Counted from the stretch's first letter, positions 53,286-62,920 are shown. The stretch: DNA of 64,000 nucleotides from Cyanobacteria bacterium UBA791 (GCA_002297005.1 DBIX01000068.1:1-64000); one strand, 5' to 3'. Numbers and translations are program-made. The notes: generated by a model not told the origin, from the letters alone.

Positions 53286-54214
53286 TATAACACCTCTTTT
53301 AATTTTTCTGCGACTTCTTCACAAGTCGCTTTGTCATATACATTGTAAGTAGTTATTTCAGAACTGATTTTTCTGTTCAAACCACTTAAAACTTTTCCGT
53401 TACCTAATTCTACAAAAATTTCAACACCGTTTTCAATCATTTTTTGAATTGTTTGTGTCCAATATACAGAAGAACAAATTTGTTTGCTCATTTTTGGTTT
53501 AAAGTTTTCTGTTGTAATTTCTGCATCAACATTTGTGATAACAGGAATTTGTGCATTTTTTATCTCCATGTCAGCAACAAATTCAGCAAATTTTTCACTT
53601 GCATCTTTCATCAACATTGAGTGGAATGCACCTGATACTGCAAGTGGAATAACTCTTTTTACACCCATTTCTTGCAAGTATTCACCAGCTTTTTTAACAG
53701 CCTCAGTTTCACCTGTAATAACGACTTGTGATGGAGAATTGTAATTTGCAACATCTACGTAACCATCTTTATTAGCTTTTTCTAAAGCCTCTTTAATTTG
53801 TTCATCAGTTGCATTTAAGACAGCTGTCATGCCACCTGATGGAGCATCACTCATTAAGTCTGCTCTCTTTTGAATAAGAGTTAAGGCATGCTCTAAATCA
53901 ACAACACCAGCTGTATAATATGCAACATATTCACCCAAGCTATGACCAGCAACAAAAGCTGGAGTAACATCTACTAAGGATTTTAAAGCCTCTAAACAAG
54001 CAATAGATGTTGTTAAAATAGCTGGTTGAGTGTTTACTGTTTGTTTTAAAACTTCTTCGTCACCCTCAAAACAAATCTTTTTAATATCTTTTCCTAAAAC
54101 TTCATTAGCTTTGTCAAAAACATGTTTTGAAGCTTCAAAATTTTCATATAAGTCTTTTCCCATGCCAACGGCTTGTGAACCTTGTCCTGGAAAGATAAAT
54201 GCAATTTTCTTCAT
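53285..54214 (-). CDS. fabD: malonyl-CoA:ACP transacylase
   Basis: 309 residues. FIFPGQGSQAVGMGKDL at the N-terminus, the nucleophile elbow GHSLGEY (Ser about 92) and the catalytic His in SGAFHSMLM are intact. Supplies malonyl-ACP for FabF. Coupled to fabG by a one-base overlap. Confidence 0.96.
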   Translation of the reverse strand: MKKIAFIFPGQGSQAVGMGKDLYENFEASKHVFDKANEVLGKDIKKICFEGDEEVLKQTVNTQPAILTTSIACLEALKSLVDVTPAFVAGHSLGEYVAYYTAGVVDLEHALTLIQKRADLMSDAPSGGMTAVLNATDEQIKEALEKANKDGYVDVANYNSPSQVVITGETEAVKKAGEYLQEMGVKRVIPLAVSGAFHSMLMKDASEKFAEFVADMEIKNAQIPVITNVDAEITTENFKPKMSKQICSSVYWTQTIQKMIENGVEIFVELGNGKVLSGLNRKISSEITTYNVYDKATCEEVAEKLKEVL

Positions 54215-54236
54215 ATTACTATCCTCATTTTCCCAT

Positions 54237-54276
54237 AAAATAACAGTTACAAGTTTTGTCCCATAACTGTTATTTT
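54237..54276. terminator. hairpin between plsX and fabD
   Basis: 13-bp perfect arms aaaataacagtta/taactgttatttt around a 14-base loop. It splits the cluster into rpmF-plsX and fabD-fabG-acpP-fabF parts and may attenuate or act as regulator site, at the place where fabH usually stands. Confidence 0.6.
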
Positions 54277-54298
54277 TTATAAATTAAATTTTTAAATA

Positions 54299-55348
54299 TT
54301 ATTTTTCGATTAATTCTGCAATCTTTTTGTTTACGCCTGTTTCCACGGCCTCTTTGGCAACTCTTACAGCATTTTTAATTGCGTAAGCTTTACTTCTACC
54401 GTGAGAAATAATTGTAATACCTTTAACACCTAAAAGTAATGCTCCACCAAATTCTTCATAATTGATTTTCTTATAAAGTCCCATCATAATTGGTAATGCC
54501 ATTGCACCGATTATCTTAGTGAAGATGTTTTTAGTAAATTGTTCTTTAATCATTTTGAACAACATTGAACTTGCACCCTCAGTAATTTTTAATGCAACGT
54601 TACCAACGAAACCATCACAAACAACTACATCACAAATGTTTGAGAAAATTTCTTTACCCTCAACATTACCAATGAAGTTAAATCTTGTTTGATTTTCAAG
54701 TAACTTATAAGTTTTTTGAGCTAAGTCATTACCTTTACCAGCTTCTTCACCAATGTTCAAAACACCAATTTTAGGATTTTTAACGCCTAAAACATTTTTA
54801 GAGAAGATTGTACCCATAACAGCAAATTGATACAACATTTCTGGAGTACAACTACTGTTAGCACCACCGTCAATCAAAACGATAGGATGTTTCATTGTTG
54901 GTAAAGTAACTGCGATTGCAGGTCTATCAATACCATGAAGACGACCTAAACCGAATAAACTTGATGCCATAGCAGCCCCAGTTGAACCTGCCGCAACTAC
55001 TGCATCTGAACTTCCATTAGCAACGGCATCAACTGTCATTACAATAGAAGATTTTTTCTTTTTACGGATTGCTTGAGCTGGAGCTTCGCCCATTTCAATA
55101 ACTTCTGAAGCATGAGAAATTTTGATGTCCAATTTATCAACATCAACTTTTATTCTCTTATTTTTGAAACCACCGCATTTAGAAATAACGCCGTTTTTTC
55201 TAACACGTTCAATTTCTTGCTCAATTTGATCTTGTTTACCAACAAGTTCAAGTGCAACACCATATTCTTGAGCAGCCCACAAAGCACCAGCTACGATTTC
55301 GTGTGGAGCATGGTCACCGCCCATTGCATCTACTGCGATTCTTGTCAT
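54299..55348 (-). CDS. plsX: phosphate acyltransferase PlsX
   Basis: Makes acyl-phosphate from acyl-ACP for phospholipid synthesis. 349 residues with AVDAMGGDHAP at the N-terminus, GSTGAAMASSLFGLGR, LIDGGANSSCTPEML and NIGEEAGKGN. Downstream of rpmF with 15 bases between, the classical rpmF-plsX arrangement. Confidence 0.97.
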   Translation of the reverse strand: MTRIAVDAMGGDHAPHEIVAGALWAAQEYGVALELVGKQDQIEQEIERVRKNGVISKCGGFKNKRIKVDVDKLDIKISHASEVIEMGEAPAQAIRKKKKSSIVMTVDAVANGSSDAVVAAGSTGAAMASSLFGLGRLHGIDRPAIAVTLPTMKHPIVLIDGGANSSCTPEMLYQFAVMGTIFSKNVLGVKNPKIGVLNIGEEAGKGNDLAQKTYKLLENQTRFNFIGNVEGKEIFSNICDVVVCDGFVGNVALKITEGASSMLFKMIKEQFTKNIFTKIIGAMALPIMMGLYKKINYEEFGGALLLGVKGITIISHGRSKAYAIKNAVRVAKEAVETGVNKKIAELIEK

Positions 55349-55363
55349 CTTTTCCTCTGATTA

Positions 55364-55693
55364 TTATTCTTCTGTTTTTTCTTCAACTGTTTCTTCAGCT
55401 TTAGCTTCTGTTTCAGCTGGTTTTTCTTCTACAACTTCAGCTTTTTTTGTTGCTTTTTTAGTTGTTTTTTTAGGAGCTTTTTTTGTTTCTTTTACTTCGC
55501 CTTCAGCTACATAATCTGCTGATTTGATGCTTACAGCTTTTCCTTTATAATAACCACATTCTGTACATACTGTGTGTGTTAATACTGTTGCACCACAATG
55601 TGAACATGTAGTTGTTGTTGGTTTAATTGCTTTCCAATTTGCTCTTCTTTTTGCTTGTGCTGATGCACCTGTTCTTTTCTTTGGTACTGCCAT
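55364..55693 (-). CDS. rpmF: ribosomal protein bL32 with long acidic-basic C-terminal extension
   Basis: Residues 1-58 are a normal zinc-type L32 (MAVPKKRTGASAQAKRRANWKA, zinc ligands Cys30, Cys33, Cys43, Cys46). About 50 extra residues follow: a Lys/Thr-rich stretch (KKAPKKTTKKATKK) and then a Glu/Ala-rich tail ending in EEKTEE. Typical bL32 has 55-60 residues. The extension is low-complexity and unlikely to fit in the ribosome core. Confidence 0.95.
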   Translation of the reverse strand: MAVPKKRTGASAQAKRRANWKAIKPTTTTCSHCGATVLTHTVCTECGYYKGKAVSIKSADYVAEGEVKETKKAPKKTTKKATKKAEVVEEKPAETEAKAEETVEEKTEE

Positions 55694-55707
55694 TTTTAAA
55701 TACCTTT

Positions 55708-56211
55708 CTATTTTCTATCTACTTTTATATTTTTAAAAACTTCCATTCTTGTATCTGGAACTTGATAAGTTTCATCTGTTTCGAAAAAACCCTCTTTACA
55801 ATTTATACCACAAACTTTTTTATCTGGGAAATTAATTATTACAGATTGATACAATAAATCTGTAATATCGATTTCATTTTCACCGTTTAAGTCTGTTACA
55901 AATTGTCCATCTTTAAGTTCTAATTCTTGCCCGTATTCCTCTAGTAATGAGCTTTTTGCAAACATTTCTTCTATATCAAAATCCATATTTTCTTCATATT
56001 CATTCAGGCAAATATCACATTCTAATTTTGCAATTAACTTAACATTTCCTGTTACTTTTATAAAATCACCTAAAGATTCTAATTTCAAATTTGCTTTTAT
56101 GTTGCCCTCTGTAGGAATATCTTCGATTACATCATCAAATTCGTAATCAAGTTTTTTATTAGGAGCTTGTTCTATTTCTTCTATTGATACAACCTTATGC
56201 GTATTGTTCAT
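55708..56211 (-). CDS. DUF177/YceD-family protein
   Basis: 167 residues. Conserved core LIAKLECDICLNEYEENMDFDIEEMF, and IDITDLLYQSVIINFPDKKVC in the C-terminal half. The family sits next to rpmF in most bacteria and has been linked to 23S rRNA/ribosome biogenesis. Four cysteines (CDIC and CGINC) may bind zinc. Its start overlaps the preceding gene by 17 bases. Confidence 0.9.
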   Translation of the reverse strand: MNNTHKVVSIEEIEQAPNKKLDYEFDDVIEDIPTEGNIKANLKLESLGDFIKVTGNVKLIAKLECDICLNEYEENMDFDIEEMFAKSSLLEEYGQELELKDGQFVTDLNGENEIDITDLLYQSVIINFPDKKVCGINCKEGFFETDETYQVPDTRMEVFKNIKVDRK

Positions 56212-56440
56212 CTTGTAATAAAACTCCTAAAATATTGTTTGTTACAACGCAAACTTTTTTAATTGGACCTGTAAAATCTTTTTCATAAATAACATTTGGT
56301 GTTTTCATAGCATTTTTTAATTCTTCATAATCTTTTAAAGGATTTGCAGAATAAAGTACTAATGGTTGTGGAGCAGATTTTAAGAATAATAAAATTGCTG
56401 TTCTGATTTTAACTTGTGGGTTTGCGAATTGTTGTGCCAT
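56195..56440 (-). CDS. unknown 81-residue protein
   Basis: A basic N-terminus (QQFANPQVKIRTAILLFLKSAPQPLVLYSANPLKDYEELKN) and a C-terminal half with KKVCVVTNNILGVLLQDEQ. No membrane helix, no known motif. SD GGAG upstream, and overlapping the DUF177 gene, so it is a genuine operon member, probably lineage-specific. Confidence 0.75.
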   Translation of the reverse strand: MAQQFANPQVKIRTAILLFLKSAPQPLVLYSANPLKDYEELKNAMKTPNVIYEKDFTGPIKKVCVVTNNILGVLLQDEQYA

Positions 56441-56514
56441 AATTTTTGTTTCTCCATTATTTTAAGGTTAAAAAGACCTCTGATTAAAAATAACCAGAGG
56501 TCAAAATATTTAAA

Positions 56515-57300
56515 CTACATAGTTTTCATAGTATTATCGATGATTTCATTAAAGCTATCAGCTTTTAATGAAGCACCACCAACTAAAGCACCATCAATAT
56601 CTGATTGACGCATTTGTTCTTCAATTGTTGATGGTTTTACTGAACCACCATATAAAATTCTGATTGCATCACCTGCTTCAGCACCAGCAACCTCTTTAAC
56701 TACGTTTCTAATCATAGCAATAACTCTATTTGCTTCAGCTGAATCACAAGTTTTACCAGTACCGATAGCCCAAATTGGTTCGTAAGCGATAACTGATTTT
56801 GCAACATCTTCTGATGAAATACCATCTAAAGCTGCTTTAATTTGTGAAGCAATGTGAGCATCTGTTTGACCAGCTTCTCTTTGTTCTAAAGTTTCACCAC
56901 AGCAAATGATTGGTAATAAACCACCAGCTAAAATAGCTTTTGCTTTTTTGTTAATCATTTCGTCTGTTTCTGAGAAGTATTGTCTTCTTTCTGAGTGACC
57001 GATGATTACGTAATCGCAACCTGCATCTTTTGCCATTTCAACAGAAATTTCACCAGTATAAGCACCTGATTTTTCCCAATGACAATTTTGTGCTGCAGTT
57101 TTTACTAATGGTCTGCATTTGTCACATCTCATACCTTCAACAGCTGCGATTGAAGTGAATGTAGGTGCAATAATAATAGTAGGTAATTCATCTACTGTAT
57201 GTTCTTCAGCGTGTTTTGCAACGCCCATAAATAAATCTCTTGCATCTGCTTGTAACATATTCATTTTCCAGTTACCTGCAATAATAGGTTTTCTTGACAT
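56515..57300 (-). CDS. tpiA: triose-phosphate isomerase
   Basis: 261 residues from ATG 57300, seven bases after GAGGAG; the ORF is open 11 codons further. GNWKMNM (Lys in the active site), the catalytic His in IIGHSERRQYF, the Glu in AYEPIWAIGTGKTC and phosphate loop ILYGGSVKP are intact. Glycolysis/gluconeogenesis. Confidence 0.97.
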   Translation of the reverse strand: MSRKPIIAGNWKMNMLQADARDLFMGVAKHAEEHTVDELPTIIIAPTFTSIAAVEGMRCDKCRPLVKTAAQNCHWEKSGAYTGEISVEMAKDAGCDYVIIGHSERRQYFSETDEMINKKAKAILAGGLLPIICCGETLEQREAGQTDAHIASQIKAALDGISSEDVAKSVIAYEPIWAIGTGKTCDSAEANRVIAMIRNVVKEVAGAEAGDAIRILYGGSVKPSTIEEQMRQSDIDGALVGGASLKADSFNEIIDNTMKTM

Positions 57301-57373
57301 ATTTAATCTCCTCTTTGTTTGTTTTTTACACAACTATATTAAAATAAACATATTCAACAAGCAATATTTTTGA

Positions 57374-57379
57374 TAAAAT
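57374..57379 (+). promoter_or_regulatory. -10 box of rsmI, predicted leaderless
   Basis: TAAAAT ends six bases before the ATG, no Shine-Dalgarno. No clear -35 (TTCAAC-like bases 15-17 upstream). Confidence 0.45.
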
Positions 57380-57385
57380 AATTGT

Positions 57386-58189
57386 ATGAAAAGAAAATTT
57401 GATTTTTACATAGTTCCGACTCCTATCGGAAATATATCAGACATAACTCTTAGAGCAATAGAAGTTTTAAAAGAAGTGGATTTAATTGCATGCGAAGATT
57501 CTCGTGTAACACAAAAACTTTTAAATCACTATGACATTAAGACAAAATGCATTTCTTACCATAAATACAACGAAAAAGAACGTGTAGATTTTATGCTAAA
57601 CACTCTAAAAGAGGGTAAAACAATAGCACTCGTATCAGATGCCGGAACACCTATGATTTGTGACCCAGGGTCAGTTCTTCTAACAGAATTAAAGAAAAAC
57701 AACATAAAAGTAACAGCACTTTCTGGTTCTTGTGCAGTAACAACATTTCTTTCTCAAGTCCCTAGAAATACAGAAGAATTTAAGTTTGTTGGTTTTTTAC
57801 CTAGAGGTGAAAAACAAATTCAAGATTTGTACCTAGAAAACAAATTTACAAATATGGTATTTTACGAATCGCCAAATCGTATTCTAAAAACATTAAAATC
57901 AATTCAACAAGTTGCACCAAATATAAAGGTTGCACTAGGCAGAGAATTAACAAAAATGTTTGAAGAAATAGTAATCGACGATATAGAAAAAGCTATTGAA
58001 CATTTTTCTGGAGAAATTAAAGGCGAATTTGTCGCAATGACTTACGCACAAGAAAAAACAGAACTTTCTGAAATGAAAGACAAAATCGAAGCACTAAAAG
58101 AACAAGGATTTAAGTCAAAAGAAATTTCAATAATACTTTCAACGCTATACAACTTAAACAAAAATGATATAAAAAGTTTGTTATATTAG
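57386..58189 (+). CDS. rsmI: 16S rRNA (cytidine-1402 2'-O)-methyltransferase
   Basis: 267 residues of the tetrapyrrole-methylase fold: VPTPIGNISDITLRAIEVL, ACEDSRVTQKLL, VSDAGTPMICDPGSVL and GFLPRGEKQ, the typical RsmI order. It modifies the ribosomal decoding centre together with RsmH. Monocistronic and divergent from tpiA. Confidence 0.95.
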   Translation: MKRKFDFYIVPTPIGNISDITLRAIEVLKEVDLIACEDSRVTQKLLNHYDIKTKCISYHKYNEKERVDFMLNTLKEGKTIALVSDAGTPMICDPGSVLLTELKKNNIKVTALSGSCAVTTFLSQVPRNTEEFKFVGFLPRGEKQIQDLYLENKFTNMVFYESPNRILKTLKSIQQVAPNIKVALGRELTKMFEEIVIDDIEKAIEHFSGEIKGEFVAMTYAQEKTELSEMKDKIEALKEQGFKSKEISIILSTLYNLNKNDIKSLLY

Positions 58190-58213
58190 TATTAAAAGAT
58201 TTACTACTATCTA

Positions 58214-58906
58214 CTAAATCAAACTTAATTGTTTTGGTTCAGGATTAAGGAGTTTTTTCAAAAAGCTTTGTCTATGATATTTTGTAACACCGTATTTTAA
58301 AATAGCGTCTTGGTGTTCTTTTGTTAAATATCCAGCATTCTTTTTCCAATTATATTGTGGAAATTCTTCATCAAGTTTGTCCATATATCTATCACGAGTA
58401 ACCTTTGCTAATATACTTGCACTCGCAATAGATGCAGATTTACCGTCACCTTTAATTATGAATTGTTGTGGATAAGTGTAATTTCTGATTAATTTATTGC
58501 CATCTACAATAGTCAATAAATTTTTATCGATTAATTTAGTATTTTCCAGTTGGTAAGATTCTGAAACAAGTTCAGAATGACATGAAATTAATTGATTAAT
58601 AACATTTTCACATGCCAACTTCATAGCTTTCAATGAACAGTTCAAAATATTATACTTTTCAATTTCATCAACCTCAATACAAATCGTAGAATTAATCGTA
58701 TTGTTCAAAATTACATCATACAATTCTTCTCTAACTTTTTTTGAAAGTTTTTTAGAATCATTTAATTTTGCCAAATATTTTTCTATAGAAGTATCGTTAA
58801 TAAAAACAGCACTTGCAAAAACCCCACCAGCAGCAGGACCTCTACCAGCCTCATCAGTTCCGACTATAACTTTATTAAAAGATTTATCAAACTCAAACAA
58901 GTTCAT
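58214..58906 (-). CDS. rnhB: ribonuclease HII with repeat-encoded insertion
   Basis: 230 residues. GTDEAGRGPAAGGVFASAV (Asp18, Glu19), NDSKKLSKKVRE, LTIVDGNKL (Asp135) and ASILAKVTRDRYMDKL are the RNase HII active site and signature. Between AMKLACENVINQL and the LTIVDG strand there are about 20 extra residues; Cys109 to Leu120 (CHSELVSESYQL) are encoded by a copy of the dispersed 31-base palindrome. The site is a surface loop before a core strand in known structures, so activity may be kept. It overlaps rbgA by 14 bases. Confidence 0.95.
   Translation of the reverse strand: MNLFEFDKSFNKVIVGTDEAGRGPAAGGVFASAVFINDTSIEKYLAKLNDSKKLSKKVREELYDVILNNTINSTICIEVDEIEKYNILNCSLKAMKLACENVINQLISCHSELVSESYQLENTKLIDKNLLTIVDGNKLIRNYTYPQQFIIKGDGKSASIASASILAKVTRDRYMDKLDEEFPQYNWKKNAGYLTKEHQDAILKYGVTKYHRQSFLKKLLNPEPKQLSLI
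58552..58582. repeat. dispersed 31-base palindrome inside rnhB
   Basis: ggtaagattctgaaacaagt... to atgaca; differs in two bases from the intergenic copy at 11176-11206 and carries the same core as copies at 7231-7262 and 7329-7354. Here it lies in a reading frame. Confidence 0.9.
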
Positions 58907-59735
58907 CTAAAATAAATTTTCCTAATTTGCCATCTCTAAAATATTTTAAAATTGAATTTGAGGTTCTATCAATATCAGCCCTTGTCTCTGAAATAATCCA
59001 ATTTCTGCTGAAAGCAATTTTTTCTAAATTCAATTCATCAACGTTATAATATTCTTTTAATTGTTCATCATATTTTTTAGCTAAAATATCCAACAATTTT
59101 TGAGCAACAATTTCATTGTCGTAGGCATGCTCAGAAACTGAATTAACAAAAGCCAACTTTGTAGCAGCTTCCTGATCATCTTGTCGCATAGGGATAATCC
59201 CTGGAGTATCAAGCAAATCAATATCTTTATTAATTCTAACCCATTGTTGTTGTCTTGTTACACCAGCTTTAGCACCAATTTTTGTTTTAGAAGATTTTGT
59301 CAATTTGTTGATAACACTTGATTTACCAACATTTGGCATACCAACAACCATAACTCTGGCAGGACGTCTTAATAAACCTTTTGCCATAATAGCTTGTATT
59401 CTAGGTTCAGCAAGTTCTAGAACTTTTTTTACAATAGGTTGCAAATCCTTTGAATTTTTTGCATCAGTAATCATGACAGGCATTTTAGATTTTTCTTTAA
59501 TCTTATCGACGAATAATTTCAATTCTTGTCTGTCAACTAAATCTGCTTTATTTAACAAAACTAGGCGAGGTTTCCCGCCTAGTAATGATTCAATATTGTT
59601 ATATATACTGCTAAACGGAATTCTTGCATCTAAAACCTCAATGACAACATCACAAAGATTAAGTTTTTCTTTTAATTGTCTTTCGGCTTTTGCAATATGC
59701 CCCGGATACCAATGTATGTGACTATCTTTTTTCAA
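58893..59735 (-). CDS. rbgA: ribosome biogenesis GTPase RbgA/YlqF
   Basis: 280 residues with circularly permuted G motifs: [14 protein letters not shown] at the N-terminus, G4 LLNKADLVD (about 58-66), G1 [13 protein letters not shown] (about 129-141), G3 LLDTPGIIP. Needed for 50S assembly in Firmicutes. Follows rplS with a 14-base overlap and precedes rnhB. Confidence 0.94.
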   Translation of the reverse strand: MKKDSHIHWYPGHIAKAERQLKEKLNLCDVVIEVLDARIPFSSIYNNIESLLGGKPRLVLLNKADLVDRQELKLFVDKIKEKSKMPVMITDAKNSKDLQPIVKKVLELAEPRIQAIMAKGLLRRPARVMVVGMPNVGKSSVINKLTKSSKTKIGAKAGVTRQQQWVRINKDIDLLDTPGIIPMRQDDQEAATKLAFVNSVSEHAYDNEIVAQKLLDILAKKYDEQLKEYYNVDELNLEKIAFSRNWIISETRADIDRTSNSILKYFRDGKLGKFILDELV

Positions 59736-60078
59736 TTTTTTCCTTAATACGAGTAGCTTTACCAGCTCTATCTCTTAAGTAATATAATTTAGAACGTCTA
59801 ACATCACCACGTCTTAATACGTTGATTTTTTCAATTCTTGGAGAATTTACTAAGAATACACGTTCTACACCAACACCTTGGAATACTTTTCTAACAGTAA
59901 TAGTTTTATTTAAACCAGAACCGTGTTCTTTAATTAAAGTACCTTCAAATGCTTGTGTTCTTTCTTTGTTTCCTTCAATAATTCTAACGAATACTTTTAC
60001 AGTATCGCCAGGATTCATTTGTGGTAATTCTTTACCAGCGATTATTTCTTTTTCCATTTCGTCGATAATAGGATTCAT
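59722..60078 (-). CDS. rplS: ribosomal protein bL19
   Basis: 118 residues with [26 protein letters not shown] and [49 protein letters not shown], the full bL19 signature. SD AGAGG. The usual neighbours rpsP, rimM and trmD are not between it and ffh. Confidence 0.97.
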   Translation of the reverse strand: MNPIIDEMEKEIIAGKELPQMNPGDTVKVFVRIIEGNKERTQAFEGTLIKEHGSGLNKTITVRKVFQGVGVERVFLVNSPRIEKINVLRRGDVRRSKLYYLRDRAGKATRIKEKIEKR

Positions 60079-60170
60079 TGTCTTTTCCTCTTTTTCTGTC
60101 TTCGTAATTTTTATATTATTTTAAAAAAAATCTAAATTCAAGTACTTTCTTCACATTTGTTATAAAAGCA

Positions 60171-61535
60171 TTACATGAAACGTTTCATTTGTTCCATCAT
60201 TTTGCCCATACCAAGCTTGCCGAATTTACCCATCATGCCTTTCATATCTGACATTCCTTTCATCATTTGACGCATTTGGTCAAATTGTTTGATGAATATA
60301 TTTATATCATGTAAAGGTATACCTGAACCTGCCGCAATTCTTTTTTTGCGTGATGAATTTATTAATTGAGGATTTGCTCTTTCTTCAGGAGTCATACTTG
60401 AAATGAAAACTTCAATTCTTTTCATTTGTTTTTCGCCCTCGTGAGAAATCAAATCTCTGTCATCTTTTTTAATATTCAACCCTGGTAACATGCCCAAAAT
60501 ATTACCCATTGAGCCAAAAGCTTTCATTTGTTTTTGCATTTTTAAGAAATCATCAAAAGTAAATTCAGCTTTTTTCATTTTCTTTTGAAGTTCTAAAGCC
60601 TCTTTTTCATCAAAAACTTCTTGAGCTTTTTCTACAAGTGAAACAATATCACCCATACCTAAAATTCTTGTGGCAATTCTTTCAGGATGAAAATCTTCTA
60701 GTGCTGTCATTTTTTCGCCAGTACCAGTCAATTTAATTGGTTTTCCAGTACAATGAACAATACTTAATGCAGCACCACCTCTAGAATCACCGTCTAATTT
60801 TGTTAAAATTAAACCTGTTAAATTAAGTTGTGCATCAAAGTTTTCTGCAACATTAACAGCCTCTTGACCTGTCATTGAATCAATAACTAAAAGTTTTTCT
60901 TGAGGATTAAAGATTCTATCGATTAACAATAACTCTGCCATCATATCAGTATCAATTTGCAAACGACCTGCCGTATCTAAAATCAATACATTATTTCCGT
61001 TTTCTTTTGCATGATTTAAAGCTTTTTGCACAATGTTTTGAACATTTTTTTCTTCATCAATAGTAAATACTTCTACACCAATTTGTTGACCCAAAGTTTT
61101 TAATTGACTAATCGCAGCTGGTCTATAAACGTCACACGCAACAAGTAATGGATTTTTACCCTCTTTTTTAAGTTTTACTGCAAGTTTTGCAGAAGAAGTC
61201 GTTTTACCAGAACCTTGTAAACCAAGTAACATAATCAATGATGGATGACCAGTTAAATTTAGAGGTTTGTTTTCTTTACCCAAAATTTCTACCAATTCAT
61301 CATGAACAATTTTAACAAGTTGTTCTGACGGATTTACACCCTCTAAAACCTTTTCACCCTCTGCTTTATCTTTAACAGCAGAAATAAAAGATTTTACAAC
61401 TCTCAAGTTTACATCAGCTTCAAGCAAGGCTCTTCTGATTTCTCTCAAAGCCTCTTGCATATTATCTTGAGTAAGTTCTTTTCCTCTTGCATTTGAAATT
61501 ATATTTTGTAGTTTTTCACTTAAATTATCAAACAT
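60171..61535 (-). CDS. ffh: signal recognition particle GTPase Ffh
   Basis: 454 residues. N domain, then G domain with GLQGSGKTTSSAKLA (about 107-121), DTAGRLQID and TKLDGDSRGGAAL, and a Met-rich M domain (about 325-454, LKMQKQMKAFGSMGNILGMLPG...GMMGKFGKLGMGKMMEQMKRFM) that binds 4.5S RNA and signal peptides. Co-translational membrane targeting. SD AAAGGA. Confidence 0.97.
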   Translation of the reverse strand: MFDNLSEKLQNIISNARGKELTQDNMQEALREIRRALLEADVNLRVVKSFISAVKDKAEGEKVLEGVNPSEQLVKIVHDELVEILGKENKPLNLTGHPSLIMLLGLQGSGKTTSSAKLAVKLKKEGKNPLLVACDVYRPAAISQLKTLGQQIGVEVFTIDEEKNVQNIVQKALNHAKENGNNVLILDTAGRLQIDTDMMAELLLIDRIFNPQEKLLVIDSMTGQEAVNVAENFDAQLNLTGLILTKLDGDSRGGAALSIVHCTGKPIKLTGTGEKMTALEDFHPERIATRILGMGDIVSLVEKAQEVFDEKEALELQKKMKKAEFTFDDFLKMQKQMKAFGSMGNILGMLPGLNIKKDDRDLISHEGEKQMKRIEVFISSMTPEERANPQLINSSRKKRIAAGSGIPLHDINIFIKQFDQMRQMMKGMSDMKGMMGKFGKLGMGKMMEQMKRFM

Positions 61536-61648
61536 GTTATATTCCTTTTTTAAATGTTATTAAAAGTTTAACATAAAATAGTACGGCTTGGTATTGTTTT
61601 TTTCAAAAATTTAGGGTATCTTACTTTTAGAAAAATTTAGGAGAACTT

Positions 61649-62920
61649 ATGCAATTAGATATAGTAACAAATGAAATCGGCTTAGTATTAGAAGAATTAA
61701 TGAACTTTATCCAAAACGATGAAGAAGTAAAAAAAGACTTTAACGAATATGCAAACACAATGGGTGGACTGAAATACAATACGCTTATGGAACTTGCTGT
61801 TCCATACATTTTTGAAAGAAATATTCCAGAAAAAAATTGTTCTGTTATAGAATTATATCTTCAAAAACACGAAACACTTCCAGAAGAAGCTAGAAATTTA
61901 TTGAACGCATTAAAAACTCCTATATCATCAATTTTTGAAATCAAAAAAAATCTTAAGAACGGTTTTGAACTTTTAAATTTAGTAAATGAAAAAACTTATG
62001 ATGCAATCTACCCATTCAAAATGACAAACTTAAGAGGTTTAGGTGCAGGTCAATTCTTAGTTGCAAGACTATTTAATTTTGAAGATGCAACATATATCAT
62101 TGATATTTCAGGAGCATTATCTTCAACTAAAAAACCTGAAGCTATGAGATTTGCAGTTGCAAAAATTATTCAAGAACCACATCTTGTTTATATGGATAAT
62201 CCAGCAAAAGAAAAAGAAATTGAAGAAAATGTAAAAATGATGAATAAAAAATTCATTGAAGCTTTCGGTTCAGATATGATTTTTACGACAAGTAACCATT
62301 CTGACGAAATCGTTTCTATGTTCAATGAATACACAGAAAACAATACACCAATAAATCTTGATGGAAAAATTGAAGAACCTAAAGAATACAAATATTTTGA
62401 AGTAAAAGACTATAATACAAATTACAATAATTTTATAGAAAATTCGGTAACAGGTTACTACAACAAACAAGAAATTTATGATATTGCAGTAGCTTTTCAA
62501 CCTGAAGAGGGGCTTTATATAATTCCATTCTACAAAAGCTTAGAAAGAATTTTAACTTCTGACAAACCAGAAGAAATCGAAAATTACGATAAATGCATAA
62601 AATACTATTTAGAAGCACCAACAATTTCTGCAAGAATTTTAACAGATATAAATAATAAATATCCAAAATTTACAGAAATAGCAAATAAAGTAATGGGTGA
62701 AAACCTAAGCTTTGACGAAATTCTAAAAAAATATAAAGACACTAAACATAGAGTATTTTCACACACAACCATTTTGTATAACTCAAATGTTTTCTCATCA
62801 ACTTTAACTGATATTGTTGATACGAAGAAAAAAGAGGGTATTGACTACTCTAACGTAAAAAGAAATGATCCATGTCCTTGCGGTAGCGGTAAAAAATACA
62901 AAAATTGTTGCTTAAAATAA
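61649..62920 (+). CDS. unknown protein with C-terminal SEC-C zinc motif
   Basis: 423 residues, acidic and mainly helical, without signal peptide. Only the C-terminus is recognisable: KRNDPCPCGSGKKYKNCCLK, the SEC-C motif (C-x-C ... C-C) known from SecA tails, which binds zinc and can bind SecB or ribosomes. The rest does not look like SecA. SD AGGAG. Divergent from ffh, so a role near the translation or secretion apparatus would be plausible but is not shown. Confidence 0.82.
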   Translation: MQLDIVTNEIGLVLEELMNFIQNDEEVKKDFNEYANTMGGLKYNTLMELAVPYIFERNIPEKNCSVIELYLQKHETLPEEARNLLNALKTPISSIFEIKKNLKNGFELLNLVNEKTYDAIYPFKMTNLRGLGAGQFLVARLFNFEDATYIIDISGALSSTKKPEAMRFAVAKIIQEPHLVYMDNPAKEKEIEENVKMMNKKFIEAFGSDMIFTTSNHSDEIVSMFNEYTENNTPINLDGKIEEPKEYKYFEVKDYNTNYNNFIENSVTGYYNKQEIYDIAVAFQPEEGLYIIPFYKSLERILTSDKPEEIENYDKCIKYYLEAPTISARILTDINNKYPKFTEIANKVMGENLSFDEILKKYKDTKHRVFSHTTILYNSNVFSSTLTDIVDTKKKEGIDYSNVKRNDPCPCGSGKKYKNCCLK

